Source: Rhodospirillaceae bacterium
GTDB lineage: Bacteria > Pseudomonadota > Alphaproteobacteria > Rhodospirillales > Casp-alpha2
DNA length: 44,297 nucleotides
Reading direction: 5' to 3'
Assembly: GCA_002686255.1 (NCBI GenBank)
Contig: NZAZ01000061.1
Coordinates: 1-44,297 of the forward strand
Below, one piece after another: positions 21,784 through 30,771 of this stretch. The notes under the pieces are model-generated. The model was not told the DNA's origin, searched no databases, and was given only the letters and a program-made list of their open reading frames with translations. A program made the position numbers and the translations under genes. Position 1 is the stretch's first letter, and every line of letters begins with the position of its first letter.

Positions 21784-21839
21784 GGCAGGCCATTGTTTTT
21801 TTTGCCGAAACCGGCCCTGACCGGAGCTTATGCCAAGGA

Positions 21840-23501
21840 TCAGCGCTCTAATATTCCCGGATGGCGGATCACCGTCGCCACCTCCCAGACGGCAATCAGG
21901 CGCGTGCGAAAACGGTAGATGGCGATGGGTTTCGCCGCCTTGGGCAGTTTATTGTGATAGGCGACGATCCTGCCGTCGGGATGATCGGTGAGAAAATTCC
22001 TGAAATCCGGGTCGACAATGCCGACCTGGGTTATCGGTTTCTTGAGCCGGCCAAGGAACTGATACTGGCCGTGATATTTGCCGAAATTGGCCAGGGGGAT
22101 GCCCTGGCGCTCCCATTCCGCGAGCTTCAGGGCCAGCGGTTTCAGGTCGTAAGCGGCGGCCAGCGGCGGCTTTATCGCCAAATTGCTGACGACCACGAAA
22201 ACGGCGCTGAGCGCCGCCAGCGCGCCGAGCCGCCCGGGAAGCGGCCAGCGGCGGCAAAACAGGACCGCCGCCCCGGCCGCCGCCAGGGCCAGCCCCCAGC
22301 CCGTCGCCATCAGGTCCAGCCACGACGGCGCCGCTTCGGGGACCGGCAAAGCCGGCAGGGCAAAGAGGCAGATGCCGGCGATCACATAAAACAGCCCGGG
22401 AAGAATTTGATCCGCGGCGGCGCCTTTTTTTTCCGCCGCGCCGTCAAACAACAGCCTGGCCAGCACCAGGGCGATGGCCGGGAGTTCGGGCAGCAGGTAG
22501 TGGAACTGCTTGCCGCTGATGGCCGAAAAAATCACCAGCGCCGGGATCAACCAGGCAACACAAAACCGGATTCCGCCGTCACCGCCGTCTCTGCCTAGGG
22601 CCATCCGCAACCGCCGCGCCGCCCGCCAGACGGGCGGCCACAATACCCAGGGCAGCAACAGCACCGGCAACGCCGCCCCGTACCACCACCACGGCTGGCG
22701 GTGGGCGAAGGAGGAGACCATGCGGCCCGCCGATTGGCCCCAGAAGATGGCCTCGCGGTAGGCCTCGCCCCCGGCTATGCCGGCCGGGACGGCCCAGGCG
22801 AGGCCGATGGCGGCGCCGAGCGCGACGGCGCCGAGCACGCCCAGATACCAAGTCCCTTTTCGGCGTTCCTCCCCCCCCGGCAAGATCCGGCCCCACCACG
22901 GCGCCAACAGGGCCACGGGCAGGATATGGACGAGGATCGCCGGCCCCTTGGCCAGGACGCCGAGGCCGATGCCGATCCCTAAGAGCCCGAACCCGAACCA
23001 TTCGCCCCCCTGGTCGTCCCCCGGGCCTCCGGCCCGCCACGCCCGCACCACGCCGATCAGACCTAAGAGGGTACAAAAGGCCAGAATCATGTCGAACATG
23101 GTCAATGTCGTGAACAGGGCCCAGAACAGGCCGCCGAACAGAACCAGGGGCGCCATGCGGGCGGTTTGGGCCGCTTCGGGCCACAACGCCCTGGCCAGGC
23201 GGGCGGTCAGGAACAGGCTCCCCAATCCGAACAACGGCGCCACCAAACGCGGCCACCATTCGTTGACGCCGAAAACGGCCCAACCCAGGTTGATCAGCCA
23301 GAACAGCAGCGGCGGCTTGTGGCTGTAGGGTTCGCCGTTGAGGTGCGGAACCAGGAAATTGCCTTCGCGCCACATATCCCAGGCCACCGCCAGGTAGCGG
23401 GTTTCGTCGACCGGCAGCAAGGGCCGGGACGCCAGCGCCGCGGCCATGACCAGAAGCCAAAGCCCCGACCATAAAAAGGACGGCCAGTACCGCGGCATCA
23501 T
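21840..23501 (-). CDS. ArnT-like (GT39 family) membrane glycosyltransferase
   Basis: A 553-residue polytopic GT-C enzyme. ArnT relatives transfer a sugar from an undecaprenyl-phosphate donor to lipid A or other periplasmic acceptors. The first periplasmic loop carries the hallmark PVDETRYLAVAWDMWREGNF, then LNGEPYSHKPPLLFW. About eleven hydrophobic segments and a soluble C-terminal tail follow. The start at 23501 (ATGATG) lies 10 nt after the upstream stop with GTGAGG 8 nt before it; a 36-codon longer reading overlaps the preceding gene and lacks a membrane character. It is the last gene of a GT2-TVP38-ArnT operon, and the GT2 probably makes its lipid-linked donor. Confidence 0.88.
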   Translation of the reverse strand: MMPRYWPSFLWSGLWLLVMAAALASRPLLPVDETRYLAVAWDMWREGNFLVPHLNGEPYSHKPPLLFWLINLGWAVFGVNEWWPRLVAPLFGLGSLFLTARLARALWPEAAQTARMAPLVLFGGLFWALFTTLTMFDMILAFCTLLGLIGVVRAWRAGGPGDDQGGEWFGFGLLGIGIGLGVLAKGPAILVHILPVALLAPWWGRILPGGEERRKGTWYLGVLGAVALGAAIGLAWAVPAGIAGGEAYREAIFWGQSAGRMVSSFAHRQPWWWYGAALPVLLLPWVLWPPVWRAARRLRMALGRDGGDGGIRFCVAWLIPALVIFSAISGKQFHYLLPELPAIALVLARLLFDGAAEKKGAAADQILPGLFYVIAGICLFALPALPVPEAAPSWLDLMATGWGLALAAAGAAVLFCRRWPLPGRLGALAALSAVFVVVSNLAIKPPLAAAYDLKPLALKLAEWERQGIPLANFGKYHGQYQFLGRLKKPITQVGIVDPDFRNFLTDHPDGRIVAYHNKLPKAAKPIAIYRFRTRLIAVWEVATVIRHPGILER

Positions 23502-23511
23502 CGGCGGCGCC

Positions 23512-24261
23512 TCACGGGTTGCCGGCCGGCCGGCTTTCAATGTCGGAACCGGGACCGGGCTTCTCTTCAGGGCCGCCGTTGCCGCCGAATTGTTTTTCGA
23601 CTTCTTCATCGAAGGTCTTGCCGTGACGGTAGCGGCGATAGAGGTGGATGCCGAGGAGGCCCGAAACGACGAACAGAATGGCGCTGAGGGTAATCCGGAA
23701 CCCAGGGTCGAGGCTGATGCCGCTGCCGACGAGGGCGAACACCACCATTTGCGGCACGTAACCGATCGCCGAGCCGGTGAAAAAGGATACCGCCCGGACG
23801 CCGGAAACCCCGGCCGCCAGGTTGGTGGCGAAATTGCTGCCCAGGGGCAGAAAGCGGATCAACAACGTCATCGCCAGGGGGTTTTCGCTGAGGAAACCGT
23901 CGATGCGGCGGATTCGGTCGGAAAAACGCCGCGCCACCATGTCGCGGCCGAGAAGCCGGGCAAACATGAAAGCGGTGATACAGCCCAGCGTCGTCGCCGC
24001 CAGGGCGAGCACGGTGCCGAGGACGAAGCCGAAGGCATAGCCGCCCAAAAACGCCACCAGTTGCCGGGGCAGGCCGACGGAGGTCAGCGCCCAGCCGAGG
24101 GCGAGGAACAAGAGCTGTCCCCGGACGCCTTGGCCGCGGACATAGGTGTCGATCCAGGCTTGGTCGAAAACGGCGCCGATCTCGGTGGTCTTGATCAGGA
24201 CGCCCAGCACCACCAGGGAGACGAACAGGATCAACCCCCGGATCAGGATTTTGGCGCTCAT
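23512..24261 (-). CDS. TVP38/TMEM64 (DedA-like) family membrane protein
   Basis: A 249-residue inner-membrane protein of the TVP38/TMEM64 (SNARE-associated, DedA-like) family, some members of which scramble or flip lipids such as undecaprenyl phosphate. The family core is visible as VAFLGGYAFGFVLGTVLA and RFLPLGSNFATNLAAGVSGV. Start at 24261 overlaps the GT2 stop (ATGA), so the genes are coupled. Being placed between a GT2 that probably uses a polyprenyl phosphate and an ArnT-like enzyme that would consume its product, a role in moving the lipid carrier or donor is a reasonable inference, not shown. Confidence 0.87.
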   Translation of the reverse strand: MSAKILIRGLILFVSLVVLGVLIKTTEIGAVFDQAWIDTYVRGQGVRGQLLFLALGWALTSVGLPRQLVAFLGGYAFGFVLGTVLALAATTLGCITAFMFARLLGRDMVARRFSDRIRRIDGFLSENPLAMTLLIRFLPLGSNFATNLAAGVSGVRAVSFFTGSAIGYVPQMVVFALVGSGISLDPGFRITLSAILFVVSGLLGIHLYRRYRHGKTFDEEVEKQFGGNGGPEEKPGPGSDIESRPAGNP

Positions 24262-25091
24262 GACCCAGACTCTTCGTTCGCGCCCTGGTCGATTTCCGGC
24301 GCCACGGTCCGCCGTTCCAGCCACCGGCGGCCCAGGCTGTCGGCCAGCCCGGCGCCGCCGCCCCCGAAGACGGTCATCCCGGGGCGGCGCTGCAGCCACA
24401 TGACGCCGAGAAGATCGACGATCCCCACCCCCAGGCGGTCGAAGACGCCGTATTTTGTCGCCCCGTGTTGGCGTGGCCGGTGGTTGACCGGAACCGACAG
24501 CACGCGCCCGCCCTGGCGCAGCATCAACGCCGGCAGGAACCGGTGCATGTGGTCGAATCCGGGCATGGCGAGATAGGCTGGGCGGGAGAAAACCTTCAAA
24601 CCGCAGCCGCTGTCGGGCGTGTGGTCGCCCAAAAGCGTCCCGCGGACGGCGTTGGCGACCCTGGACGACAAGTGTTTGAGCAGCGAATCGCGCCGCTTTT
24701 GCCGCTGCCCGGTGACCAACAGCTTCTCCGGGTCCTCGGCCTCCCGGAAACGGTCCAGCAAGGCCGGGATATCGGCGGGGTCGTTCTGCCCGTCGCCGTC
24801 GAGCGTGATGATGATCCCGGCCCGGGCTTCGTTGACGCCGGTGGTGATGGCGGCGCTTTGGCCGGCGCCGGACCGGTGGCGGATGACGCGAAGCTCGGGG
24901 CAGGCCCGGGCCTGATCGCCGAGGACTTCGGGCGTGGCGTCGTCGCTGCCGTCGTCGACGATGACGATCTCGTAGGGTTGATGGGCTGTCATCACGGTTT
25001 TCAACTCGGCGATCAAGGGGAGGATATTATGGGCCTCGTTTCTAACCGGAATGACGACCGAGTAGTCCGGGACACCAGTGGCCTGTATCAT
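24258..25091 (-). CDS. GT2 glycosyltransferase, dolichol-phosphate-mannose synthase-like
   Basis: A 277-residue GT-A enzyme. SVVIPVRNEAHNI, VIVDDGSDD and the DXD-containing ITLDGDGQNDP identify GT2. The later SGCGLKVFSR and HGATKYGVFDRLGVGIVDLL resemble enzymes that load a sugar onto polyprenyl phosphate (DPM1, ArnC, GtrB). It has no clear C-terminal membrane anchor. It heads an operon with the TVP38-like and ArnT-like genes. A TACAAT box ends only 4 nt before the ATG and no Shine-Dalgarno is present, so the message may be leaderless, or the gene may be read through from fetB 80 nt upstream. Confidence 0.9.
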   Translation of the reverse strand: MIQATGVPDYSVVIPVRNEAHNILPLIAELKTVMTAHQPYEIVIVDDGSDDATPEVLGDQARACPELRVIRHRSGAGQSAAITTGVNEARAGIIITLDGDGQNDPADIPALLDRFREAEDPEKLLVTGQRQKRRDSLLKHLSSRVANAVRGTLLGDHTPDSGCGLKVFSRPAYLAMPGFDHMHRFLPALMLRQGGRVLSVPVNHRPRQHGATKYGVFDRLGVGIVDLLGVMWLQRRPGMTVFGGGGAGLADSLGRRWLERRTVAPEIDQGANEESGS

Positions 25092-25171
25092 TTAAATTGT
25101 ACCCATACGACGGCGTTGGTATAACCTCCGGCCCCTTCAACTGAAAGCCTTTTCCCGCTTGCGCCCGGCGA

Positions 25172-25978
25172 TCAGGAATCCGTTTTCGCCATCAGCCGGT
25201 CGAGCCTCAGCCGGTGCCGGGAATCGGTTAAACGCCTGGCGCCGCTGAGGACGGCGGCGAACGATCCCAGCCCGGTGCCGCCGCCGATCAGAAACATGAT
25301 CAGGATCTGGTATTTGACCGCTTCCACCGGTTCGACCCCGGCCAGGATTTGCCCGGTCATCATCCCCGGCAGCGCCACCAGCCCGGTCGCCGACATGCTG
25401 TTGATGGTCGGGATCAGCGCCGCGCGCATGGCGTCGCGGGAAATGTCGCGCATGGCCTCGGACGCTTCGGCGCCCAGCATCAATTGCGCCTCGATGGCCG
25501 GCCGCTGCTGATGGGCGCCGGAAACCAGCCGGTCGAGGCCCAGACTGACGCCGTTCATGGTGTTGCCGAGGATCATGCCGAGAATGGGAATGGTAAAGCG
25601 CGGGTCATACCAGGGATCGGCGTGAATCTGTGTGGTCAGGGCGAAAACGGTGACGATGGTTCCCGCCGCCATCATCGAGCCGGTGCCGATCCCGTACGAC
25701 CAGAACCCCTCGAAGCGCCGTTCCTGCCGGGCCATGGCCTCGCGCCCGGCAAACAGCACCATGACGACGGCGGCGAACGCCGTGAACAGCGGCGACGCCA
25801 GGGTGAACAGCGCCTTCAGCACCAGGCCGACCAGGGTCAACTGCACGACCATGCGCGTGCCGGCGACCACAAGCCTTTTTTCAAGCCCAAGGCGGAGCCT
25901 CCACGACAGCCCGGCGTTAAGGACCAGCAACAGGGACGCCAGTCCGATGTCCCAATAGCTAAGCGCGATAAAATTCAT
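25172..25978 (-). CDS. fetB: FetB-type ABC permease (UPF0014)
   Basis: A 268-residue permease of the FetB/UPF0014 family, with about six or seven membrane segments. In E. coli FetAB is linked to iron export and oxidative-stress resistance. Family segments include GTRMVVQLTLVGLVLKALF, ILGMILGNTMNGVSLGLDRL, IPTINSMSATGLVALPGMMT and GQILAGVEPVEAVKYQI. The ATG at 25978 overlaps the fetA stop (ATGA). The same frame is open further upstream, antiparallel-free but overlapping fetA, and that extension is not coding. Confidence 0.92.
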   Translation of the reverse strand: MNFIALSYWDIGLASLLLVLNAGLSWRLRLGLEKRLVVAGTRMVVQLTLVGLVLKALFTLASPLFTAFAAVVMVLFAGREAMARQERRFEGFWSYGIGTGSMMAAGTIVTVFALTTQIHADPWYDPRFTIPILGMILGNTMNGVSLGLDRLVSGAHQQRPAIEAQLMLGAEASEAMRDISRDAMRAALIPTINSMSATGLVALPGMMTGQILAGVEPVEAVKYQILIMFLIGGGTGLGSFAAVLSGARRLTDSRHRLRLDRLMAKTDS

Positions 25979-26586
25979 CGCCCGGCCCCCGGTCCCGGCA
26001 GCGGAGTGAGCGCGCCGGCCTCCATGCTGAAATGCCTTGAGGCCATCCGCCGCGCCTGTTTGGCGTCGTGGGTGACCAGCACAATCGCCGTCCCATCGGC
26101 AAGACGCTCCTGCAGCATCGTTTCGACCTTGGCGGCGGCGTCGGGGTCGAGGCCCGAGGTCGGCTCGTCCAACAGCAGCACTCGGGGGCTCGCCAACAGC
26201 GCCCGGGTCAGCGCCAGGCGCTGTTTTTCCCCCGTCGACAGCCTCGCGACCTCCCATTCCAGGGCTTGCGCCGAAAGGCCGAGCCGCATCATCAAGGGGG
26301 CGGCGAGGTCGGGGTCGGGAAAATGACCGCCGACACGGTCCCACCACCACCCGGCCTCGGCCGGCACGTAAACCACCTGGCGGCGCCAGGAGGGAGCGGG
26401 AATCGATTCCCGGGACTGTCCGTTCAGGAACACTTCGCCCTCGTTGGGGTCGAGATCGGCAATGGCGCGCATCAGGATCGACTTGCCGGCGCCCGAAGGC
26501 CCGCCGAGGGCGATGCATTGGCCCTCGGCCAGTTCCAGGTCCACGGGTTCGAGTCCGGGACGGGTAAGGTGGCGGATTTTCAACAA
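25975..26586 (-). CDS. fetA: FetA-type ABC ATPase
   Basis: A 203-residue ATP-binding subunit that pairs with FetB. Walker A is GGPSGAGKS, the signature is LSTGEKQRLALTRALL, Walker B is VLLLDEPTSGLDP and the switch histidine is in VLVTHDAKQ. The start is a TTG at 26586 (a second TTG follows), supported by GGAGAG 7 nt upstream; no ATG fits in this frame near the ribosome site. The thioesterase gene is divergent, and the 83-nt gap must hold both promoters. No Fur box is obvious there. Confidence 0.9.
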   Translation of the reverse strand: MLKIRHLTRPGLEPVDLELAEGQCIALGGPSGAGKSILMRAIADLDPNEGEVFLNGQSRESIPAPSWRRQVVYVPAEAGWWWDRVGGHFPDPDLAAPLMMRLGLSAQALEWEVARLSTGEKQRLALTRALLASPRVLLLDEPTSGLDPDAAAKVETMLQERLADGTAIVLVTHDAKQARRMASRHFSMEAGALTPLPGPGAGR

Positions 26587-26669
26587 ACTGGTGCTCTCCG
26601 ACGCATTTCCTGCATATTGGCGGTCCCGCCGGTTCTCGGCAAGCGCCGGCGCCCGAACCGGAGGCCGCC

Positions 26670-27173
26670 ATGACCCCCTATACCGCCGTCCCCCTGGAAC
26701 CGCACCAGGAAACCGCGCTTCCCGAATGGGTCGATTACAACGGCCACATGAACGTCGCCTATTACGTCATGGTGTTCGACCACGGGACCGACAAGCTGCT
26801 CGACCACATCGGCCTTGGCAAGGATTACCGCGAACAGACCGGCCAAACGCTATTCGTGGTCGAATCCCATGTCACCTATGAATACGAAGTCCGCGCCGGC
26901 GACGGGCTTCGCGTCACTTCACTAATTCTGGGCCATGACGACAAGCGGCTGCACGTCTTCCACCACATGCTGAGGACGGAAAACGACGTATTGGCGGCGA
27001 CCAACGAGCTGATGTTCGTGCACGTGGATTTGGCGGCCCGGCGTTCGGCAACCTTTCCGCAGCAAGCCGTCCGCCGAATCGAGGCCCTAACCAAAGCTCA
27101 ATCCGCCCTGCCCCGCCCCCCTCAGGCGGGCCGGGCCATCGGCCTCAAGACCAAGGGTTCCGTGGTTCCCTGA
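26670..27173 (+). CDS. Hotdog-fold acyl-CoA thioesterase
   Basis: A 167-residue protein of the YbgC/FadM-like hotdog thioesterase group. The N-terminal ALPEWVDYNGHMNVAYYVMV carries the catalytic-Asp region (D in WVDYNGHMN) and is typical of the thioesterases linked to carnitine/betaine metabolism, but no carnitine genes are nearby, so the substrate is open. GGAGG lies 5 nt before the ATG. It is divergent from fetAB and separated from the phosphate transporter gene by about 200 nt. Confidence 0.88.
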   Translation: MTPYTAVPLEPHQETALPEWVDYNGHMNVAYYVMVFDHGTDKLLDHIGLGKDYREQTGQTLFVVESHVTYEYEVRAGDGLRVTSLILGHDDKRLHVFHHMLRTENDVLAATNELMFVHVDLAARRSATFPQQAVRRIEALTKAQSALPRPPQAGRAIGLKTKGSVVP

Positions 27174-27376
27174 GGAGGTCAAAAAAGTACTTGGCACCGT
27201 TACCGATCTGGGGTACTTCCCGCGCAACATGCTCATGGTTCCGGGATTCAATTTCCAAATGAACGCATCGTTCTTATCCCCGAACCGGCACTCACTCCAT
27301 CTCATCCCTGATGACGGCCCGCCGCCGGCCTGTCTGCTTTTCTAAATCCCTCCAACCTTTCGGGATCACATAGAGC

Positions 27377-28882
27377 ATGAGCGAAACAGCGCCCGCCTAC
27401 AAAGAAACCACCACCAAAGACCTCAGTAAATTCTTCAAGCTCGAACGGACGATCCATCATCTGTCGGCGCGCCCGGTGATCGGGATCGGCATCGCCGCCA
27501 TTTTCCTGGCCATCGTCTGGCTCGCCACCCACACCATCACCGCAGGCGTCGAGAACCAGGCCTTTATCGTCGCCGCCGGGGTCATCGGCGGCTACATGGC
27601 GCTGAACATCGGCGCCAACGACGTCGCCAACAACGTCGGCCCGGCGTTCGGGGCCAAGTCGCTGACCATGGTCGGCGCGTTGATCATCGCCGGCATTTTC
27701 GAGACCGCCGGCGCCGTCATTGCCGGCGGCGACGTGGTGCAGACGATCTCCAAGGGCATCATCGACCCGGCCCAGGTCGCCAATTCCGACATTTTCCTGT
27801 GGGCGATGATGTCGGCCTTGTTGGCGGCCGCCCTTTGGATCAACCTCGCCACTTATTTCGGGGCCCCGGTATCGACCACCCATTCCATCGTCGGCGGCGT
27901 CATGGGCGCCGGGATCGCGGCGGCCGGGATCTCCATCGTCAACTGGGCGGTAATGGCCAAGATCGCCGGAAGCTGGGTCATATCGCCGGTGTTGGGCGGG
28001 ATCGTCGCCGCCATTTTCCTGGCCTTCATCAAAAAAAATGTCCTTTACCAACAAGACACCATCGCCGCCGCCAAGCGCTGGGTGCCGATCCTGATCGCCC
28101 TGATGGCCGGCGTTTTCGCCGCCTACCTGTCGGTCAAGGGGTTGAAAAAGGTATGGAAGCCGGAACCGTGGATGGTCGCGCTCATTGGATTTGGGTTCCT
28201 GGCCGCCACCTACGCCGTGGTCAATCCGCTGATCGCCAGGCGCGCCTCGGGCATGGAAAACACCAAAAAGGCCATCCGCGGCCTTTTCCACCTGCCGCTG
28301 ATCTGCGCCGCGGCGCTGTTGTCCTTCGCCCACGGCGCCAACGACGTCGCCAACGCCGTCGGGCCGCTGGCCGCCATCGCCAACAGCGTGTCCACCGGCG
28401 CCGTAGCCGCGGCCAAGGTTGAAATCCCGACCTGGGTGCTGTTCGTCGGCGCCGCCGGGATCACCATGGGGCTGATGTTGTTCGGGCCGAAGCTGATCCG
28501 CACCGTCGGCAACAAGATCACCCGCATGAACCCCATGCGGGCGTTTTGCGTGGCGTTGTCGGCGGCGATCACGGTCATCATCGCGTCCGCCATGGGCCTG
28601 CCGGTCAGTTCCACCCACATCGCCGTCGGCGCCGTGTTCGGGGTCGGGTTCCTCCGCGAATATCATACGTCCCGCCGCGGCCACATCAATGGCGGTGCCA
28701 AGAAAACGGACCGGCCGCCGTCGAAATGGGACCTGTTGCCGTCGGAGGAAAAATCACGCCGCCGCAAGCTGGTGCGCCGGAAATACCTGTGGACCATCGT
28801 CGCCGCCTGGCTGATCACCGTTCCGTTGTCGGCGATCCTGGCCAGCGGCATTTACGTCGGCCTCAGGGCGTTCCTGGGATAG
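27377..28882 (+). CDS. PiT-family inorganic phosphate transporter
   Basis: A 501-residue PiT permease, a low-affinity, cation-coupled phosphate importer of the inner membrane. The duplicated signature is visible twice: NIGANDVANNVGPA near residue 75 and AHGANDVANAVGPL near residue 317. Each is paired with an inner STTHS/SSTHI element (APVSTTHSIVGG and LPVSSTHIAVGA). About ten or eleven membrane segments are evident, with an N-terminal cytosolic tail and a basic loop before the last segment. No Pho box is evident upstream. Confidence 0.95.
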   Translation: MSETAPAYKETTTKDLSKFFKLERTIHHLSARPVIGIGIAAIFLAIVWLATHTITAGVENQAFIVAAGVIGGYMALNIGANDVANNVGPAFGAKSLTMVGALIIAGIFETAGAVIAGGDVVQTISKGIIDPAQVANSDIFLWAMMSALLAAALWINLATYFGAPVSTTHSIVGGVMGAGIAAAGISIVNWAVMAKIAGSWVISPVLGGIVAAIFLAFIKKNVLYQQDTIAAAKRWVPILIALMAGVFAAYLSVKGLKKVWKPEPWMVALIGFGFLAATYAVVNPLIARRASGMENTKKAIRGLFHLPLICAAALLSFAHGANDVANAVGPLAAIANSVSTGAVAAAKVEIPTWVLFVGAAGITMGLMLFGPKLIRTVGNKITRMNPMRAFCVALSAAITVIIASAMGLPVSSTHIAVGAVFGVGFLREYHTSRRGHINGGAKKTDRPPSKWDLLPSEEKSRRRKLVRRKYLWTIVAAWLITVPLSAILASGIYVGLRAFLG

Positions 28883-28936
28883 ACCAAAGAAATAAATTAT
28901 TCACTTTTAGTCCCTATCCTTTCCGGCCGGTGCGCC

Positions 28937-30712
28937 ATGCCAGTAAGCCGTTTCACATATATCCGCATCCTTTCCAGGCTGCGGCGCCTGATCAGGAACG
29001 ATCACCTGATCCTGGCGATCCTGGCGATCGTCGCCGGCACCGCCGCCGGCGCCGCCGTGATCGGTTTCCGCGAGGCCATCTCTTTCATTCAACTGGCGCT
29101 GTACGGATCGGATTCGGAACGGCTGTTCTCCAACACCGACGCCGTCGCCTGGTGGCAGATCCTGCTTGCCCCCGTGGCCGGGGGGTTGGTCGTCGGGGTG
29201 CTTGTCCGCACCCTGATGCCCGACAGCCGCACCCAGGGCGTCGCCGACGTGATCGAGGCGAGCGCGCTCAAGGGCGGCTGGATGTCGTCCCGGGTCGGCT
29301 TGACGGCGGCGGTGGTCAGCGCCGTTTCCATCGGCACCGGGGCGTCGGTCGGCCGCGAAGGCCCGGCGGTGCACCTGGGCGCCAGCCTGTCGAGCTGGAT
29401 CGGGCGGCGGCTGCGCCTGACCCGGTCCTTGACCCGCACGCTTCTCGGCTGCGGCGTGGCGGCGGCGGTGGCGGCGTCGTTCAACGCGCCCATCGCCGGC
29501 GCCCTTTTCGCCAGCGAAGTGGTGATCGGCCATTACGCGCTCAAGGCCTTCGCCCCCATCGTTATCGCGTCGGTCGCCGGGACCGCCATATCCCAGGCCT
29601 GGTTCGGGGATTTCCCGGCGTTTTCGCTTGCCGACACCTATCTGGCGTCGTTTTGGGAATTTCCCGCTTTCGCCGGTCTGGGCGTCGCCGCCGGCATCAC
29701 CGCCATCGGGTTCATGAAGGCGATCGAGCTGGCCCGGCGCTTCGCCGAGGAAACGCCGCTGCCGGTGTGGCTCAAGCCGGCCGGCGCGGGCCTGATGGTG
29801 GGGCTGATCGGGCTTGTGTTCCCGCAGGTCATGGGCGTCGGCTACGGGGTCACCGAACAGGCGCTTCTGGTGACGTTGCCTTTGGCGCTGCTGGTTGTCC
29901 TGGCGCTGGCCAAGATCCTGGCCACCGCGCTCAGCATCGGCGGCGGCTTCGGCGGCGGCGTATTTTCGCCGTCTCTGGTGATCGGGGCGCTCATCGGCGG
30001 CGCTTATGGGATCATCGCCACGGCGGTATACCCCGACTATTCGTCCGGTCCTGCCGCCTACACCGTCGTCGGCATGGGGGCCATGGCGGCGGCGGTTTTG
30101 GGGGCGCCCATTTCGACGACGCTGATCGTTTTCGAAATGACCGGCGATTACGCCCTGACCCTGGCCGTCATGGTGGCGGTGGTGATCGCGTCGGAGATCA
30201 CCCAACAGTTCTACGGCCGGTCCTTCTTCGCCGTCCAATTGCGGCAACGGGGCATCGACCTCAAGGGCGGTTTCGAGACCGAGATCATGCATGCCATCAA
30301 GGTCGGCGGCTTGCTCAACCGTGATTCCGAACTGGTGACCCTGGACGTCGGCCTGCCGGATTTGAGGAAAATGCTGCAAAGCTCCAAGACCGGGGAGCTT
30401 TTCGTCGTCCGCGATTCGGGCGAGCTTTACGGCACCATTACCTTGGCCGACCTCAGCGAACTGGCCTTCGATGCCGCCATCGACGATTTGATCCGGGCCG
30501 GCGACTGCGCCCAGACACAGCCCTTCGTGCTGTCCCAGGACGACGACCTGGAAGCGGCGCTGTCGTTGCTGGCGGAGACCGGCGAGGACCGCATCGCCGT
30601 CGTCGAGAACACCGAATCCATGGTTTTCAAGGGGTGCGTCACCGAAGCCGAGATCATGGCCGCCTATAACAAGGCGCTGCTGGAAAGCCGGCACGAGGAA
30701 CGCGGCAATTGA
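28937..30712 (+). CDS. ClC-family anion transporter with C-terminal CBS domains
   Basis: A 591-residue ClC protein. The first 430 residues are the membrane domain: GREGPAVHLGA (139-149) with the gating glutamate Glu141, and GGGFGGGVFSPSLVIGA with the filter F and P. A pair of CBS domains covers about 455-580. The first filter loop reads SRTQGVADVIEA where classical chloride members have GSGIPE, so the central serine is missing and the transported anion is uncertain; presence of the gating Glu suggests proton coupling. The last ten codons are repeated 923 bp downstream. It follows the phosphate transporter by 54 nt, with a weak ribosome site. Confidence 0.93.
   Translation: MPVSRFTYIRILSRLRRLIRNDHLILAILAIVAGTAAGAAVIGFREAISFIQLALYGSDSERLFSNTDAVAWWQILLAPVAGGLVVGVLVRTLMPDSRTQGVADVIEASALKGGWMSSRVGLTAAVVSAVSIGTGASVGREGPAVHLGASLSSWIGRRLRLTRSLTRTLLGCGVAAAVAASFNAPIAGALFASEVVIGHYALKAFAPIVIASVAGTAISQAWFGDFPAFSLADTYLASFWEFPAFAGLGVAAGITAIGFMKAIELARRFAEETPLPVWLKPAGAGLMVGLIGLVFPQVMGVGYGVTEQALLVTLPLALLVVLALAKILATALSIGGGFGGGVFSPSLVIGALIGGAYGIIATAVYPDYSSGPAAYTVVGMGAMAAAVLGAPISTTLIVFEMTGDYALTLAVMVAVVIASEITQQFYGRSFFAVQLRQRGIDLKGGFETEIMHAIKVGGLLNRDSELVTLDVGLPDLRKMLQSSKTGELFVVRDSGELYGTITLADLSELAFDAAIDDLIRAGDCAQTQPFVLSQDDDLEAALSLLAETGEDRIAVVENTESMVFKGCVTEAEIMAAYNKALLESRHEERGN
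30681..30710 (+). repeat. 30-bp direct repeat, copy 1 (att-like), at the end of the clc gene
   Basis: The stretch starts TGGAAAGCCGGCACGAG and ends AACGCGGCAATT, and is identical to 31604-31633. Copy 1 encodes the last residues of the ClC protein (ESRHEERGN). The two copies bound a 923-bp repeat-to-repeat unit holding the NYN gene. Confidence 0.9.
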
Positions 30713-30771
30713 GTCCAACCGTTGGGCCTCCGCGAACATTTCCGTAAATTCAGGCATGTGTTAGTTCTGAT

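Noticed and set aside
26587..26669. A Fur box between fetA and the thioesterase gene
   Set aside because: No recognisable Fur palindrome could be found in the 83 nt.
25172..26671. A fetB reading frame extended upstream to give 499 residues
   Set aside because: The extension lies across fetA in another frame and has no ABC or membrane features; the ATGA overlap at 25975-25978 marks the true fetB start.
28546..30324. A 592-codon frame overlapping the phosphate transporter and ClC genes
   Set aside because: Low-complexity Arg/Gly/His translation in the +1 frame of two clearly recognised genes.
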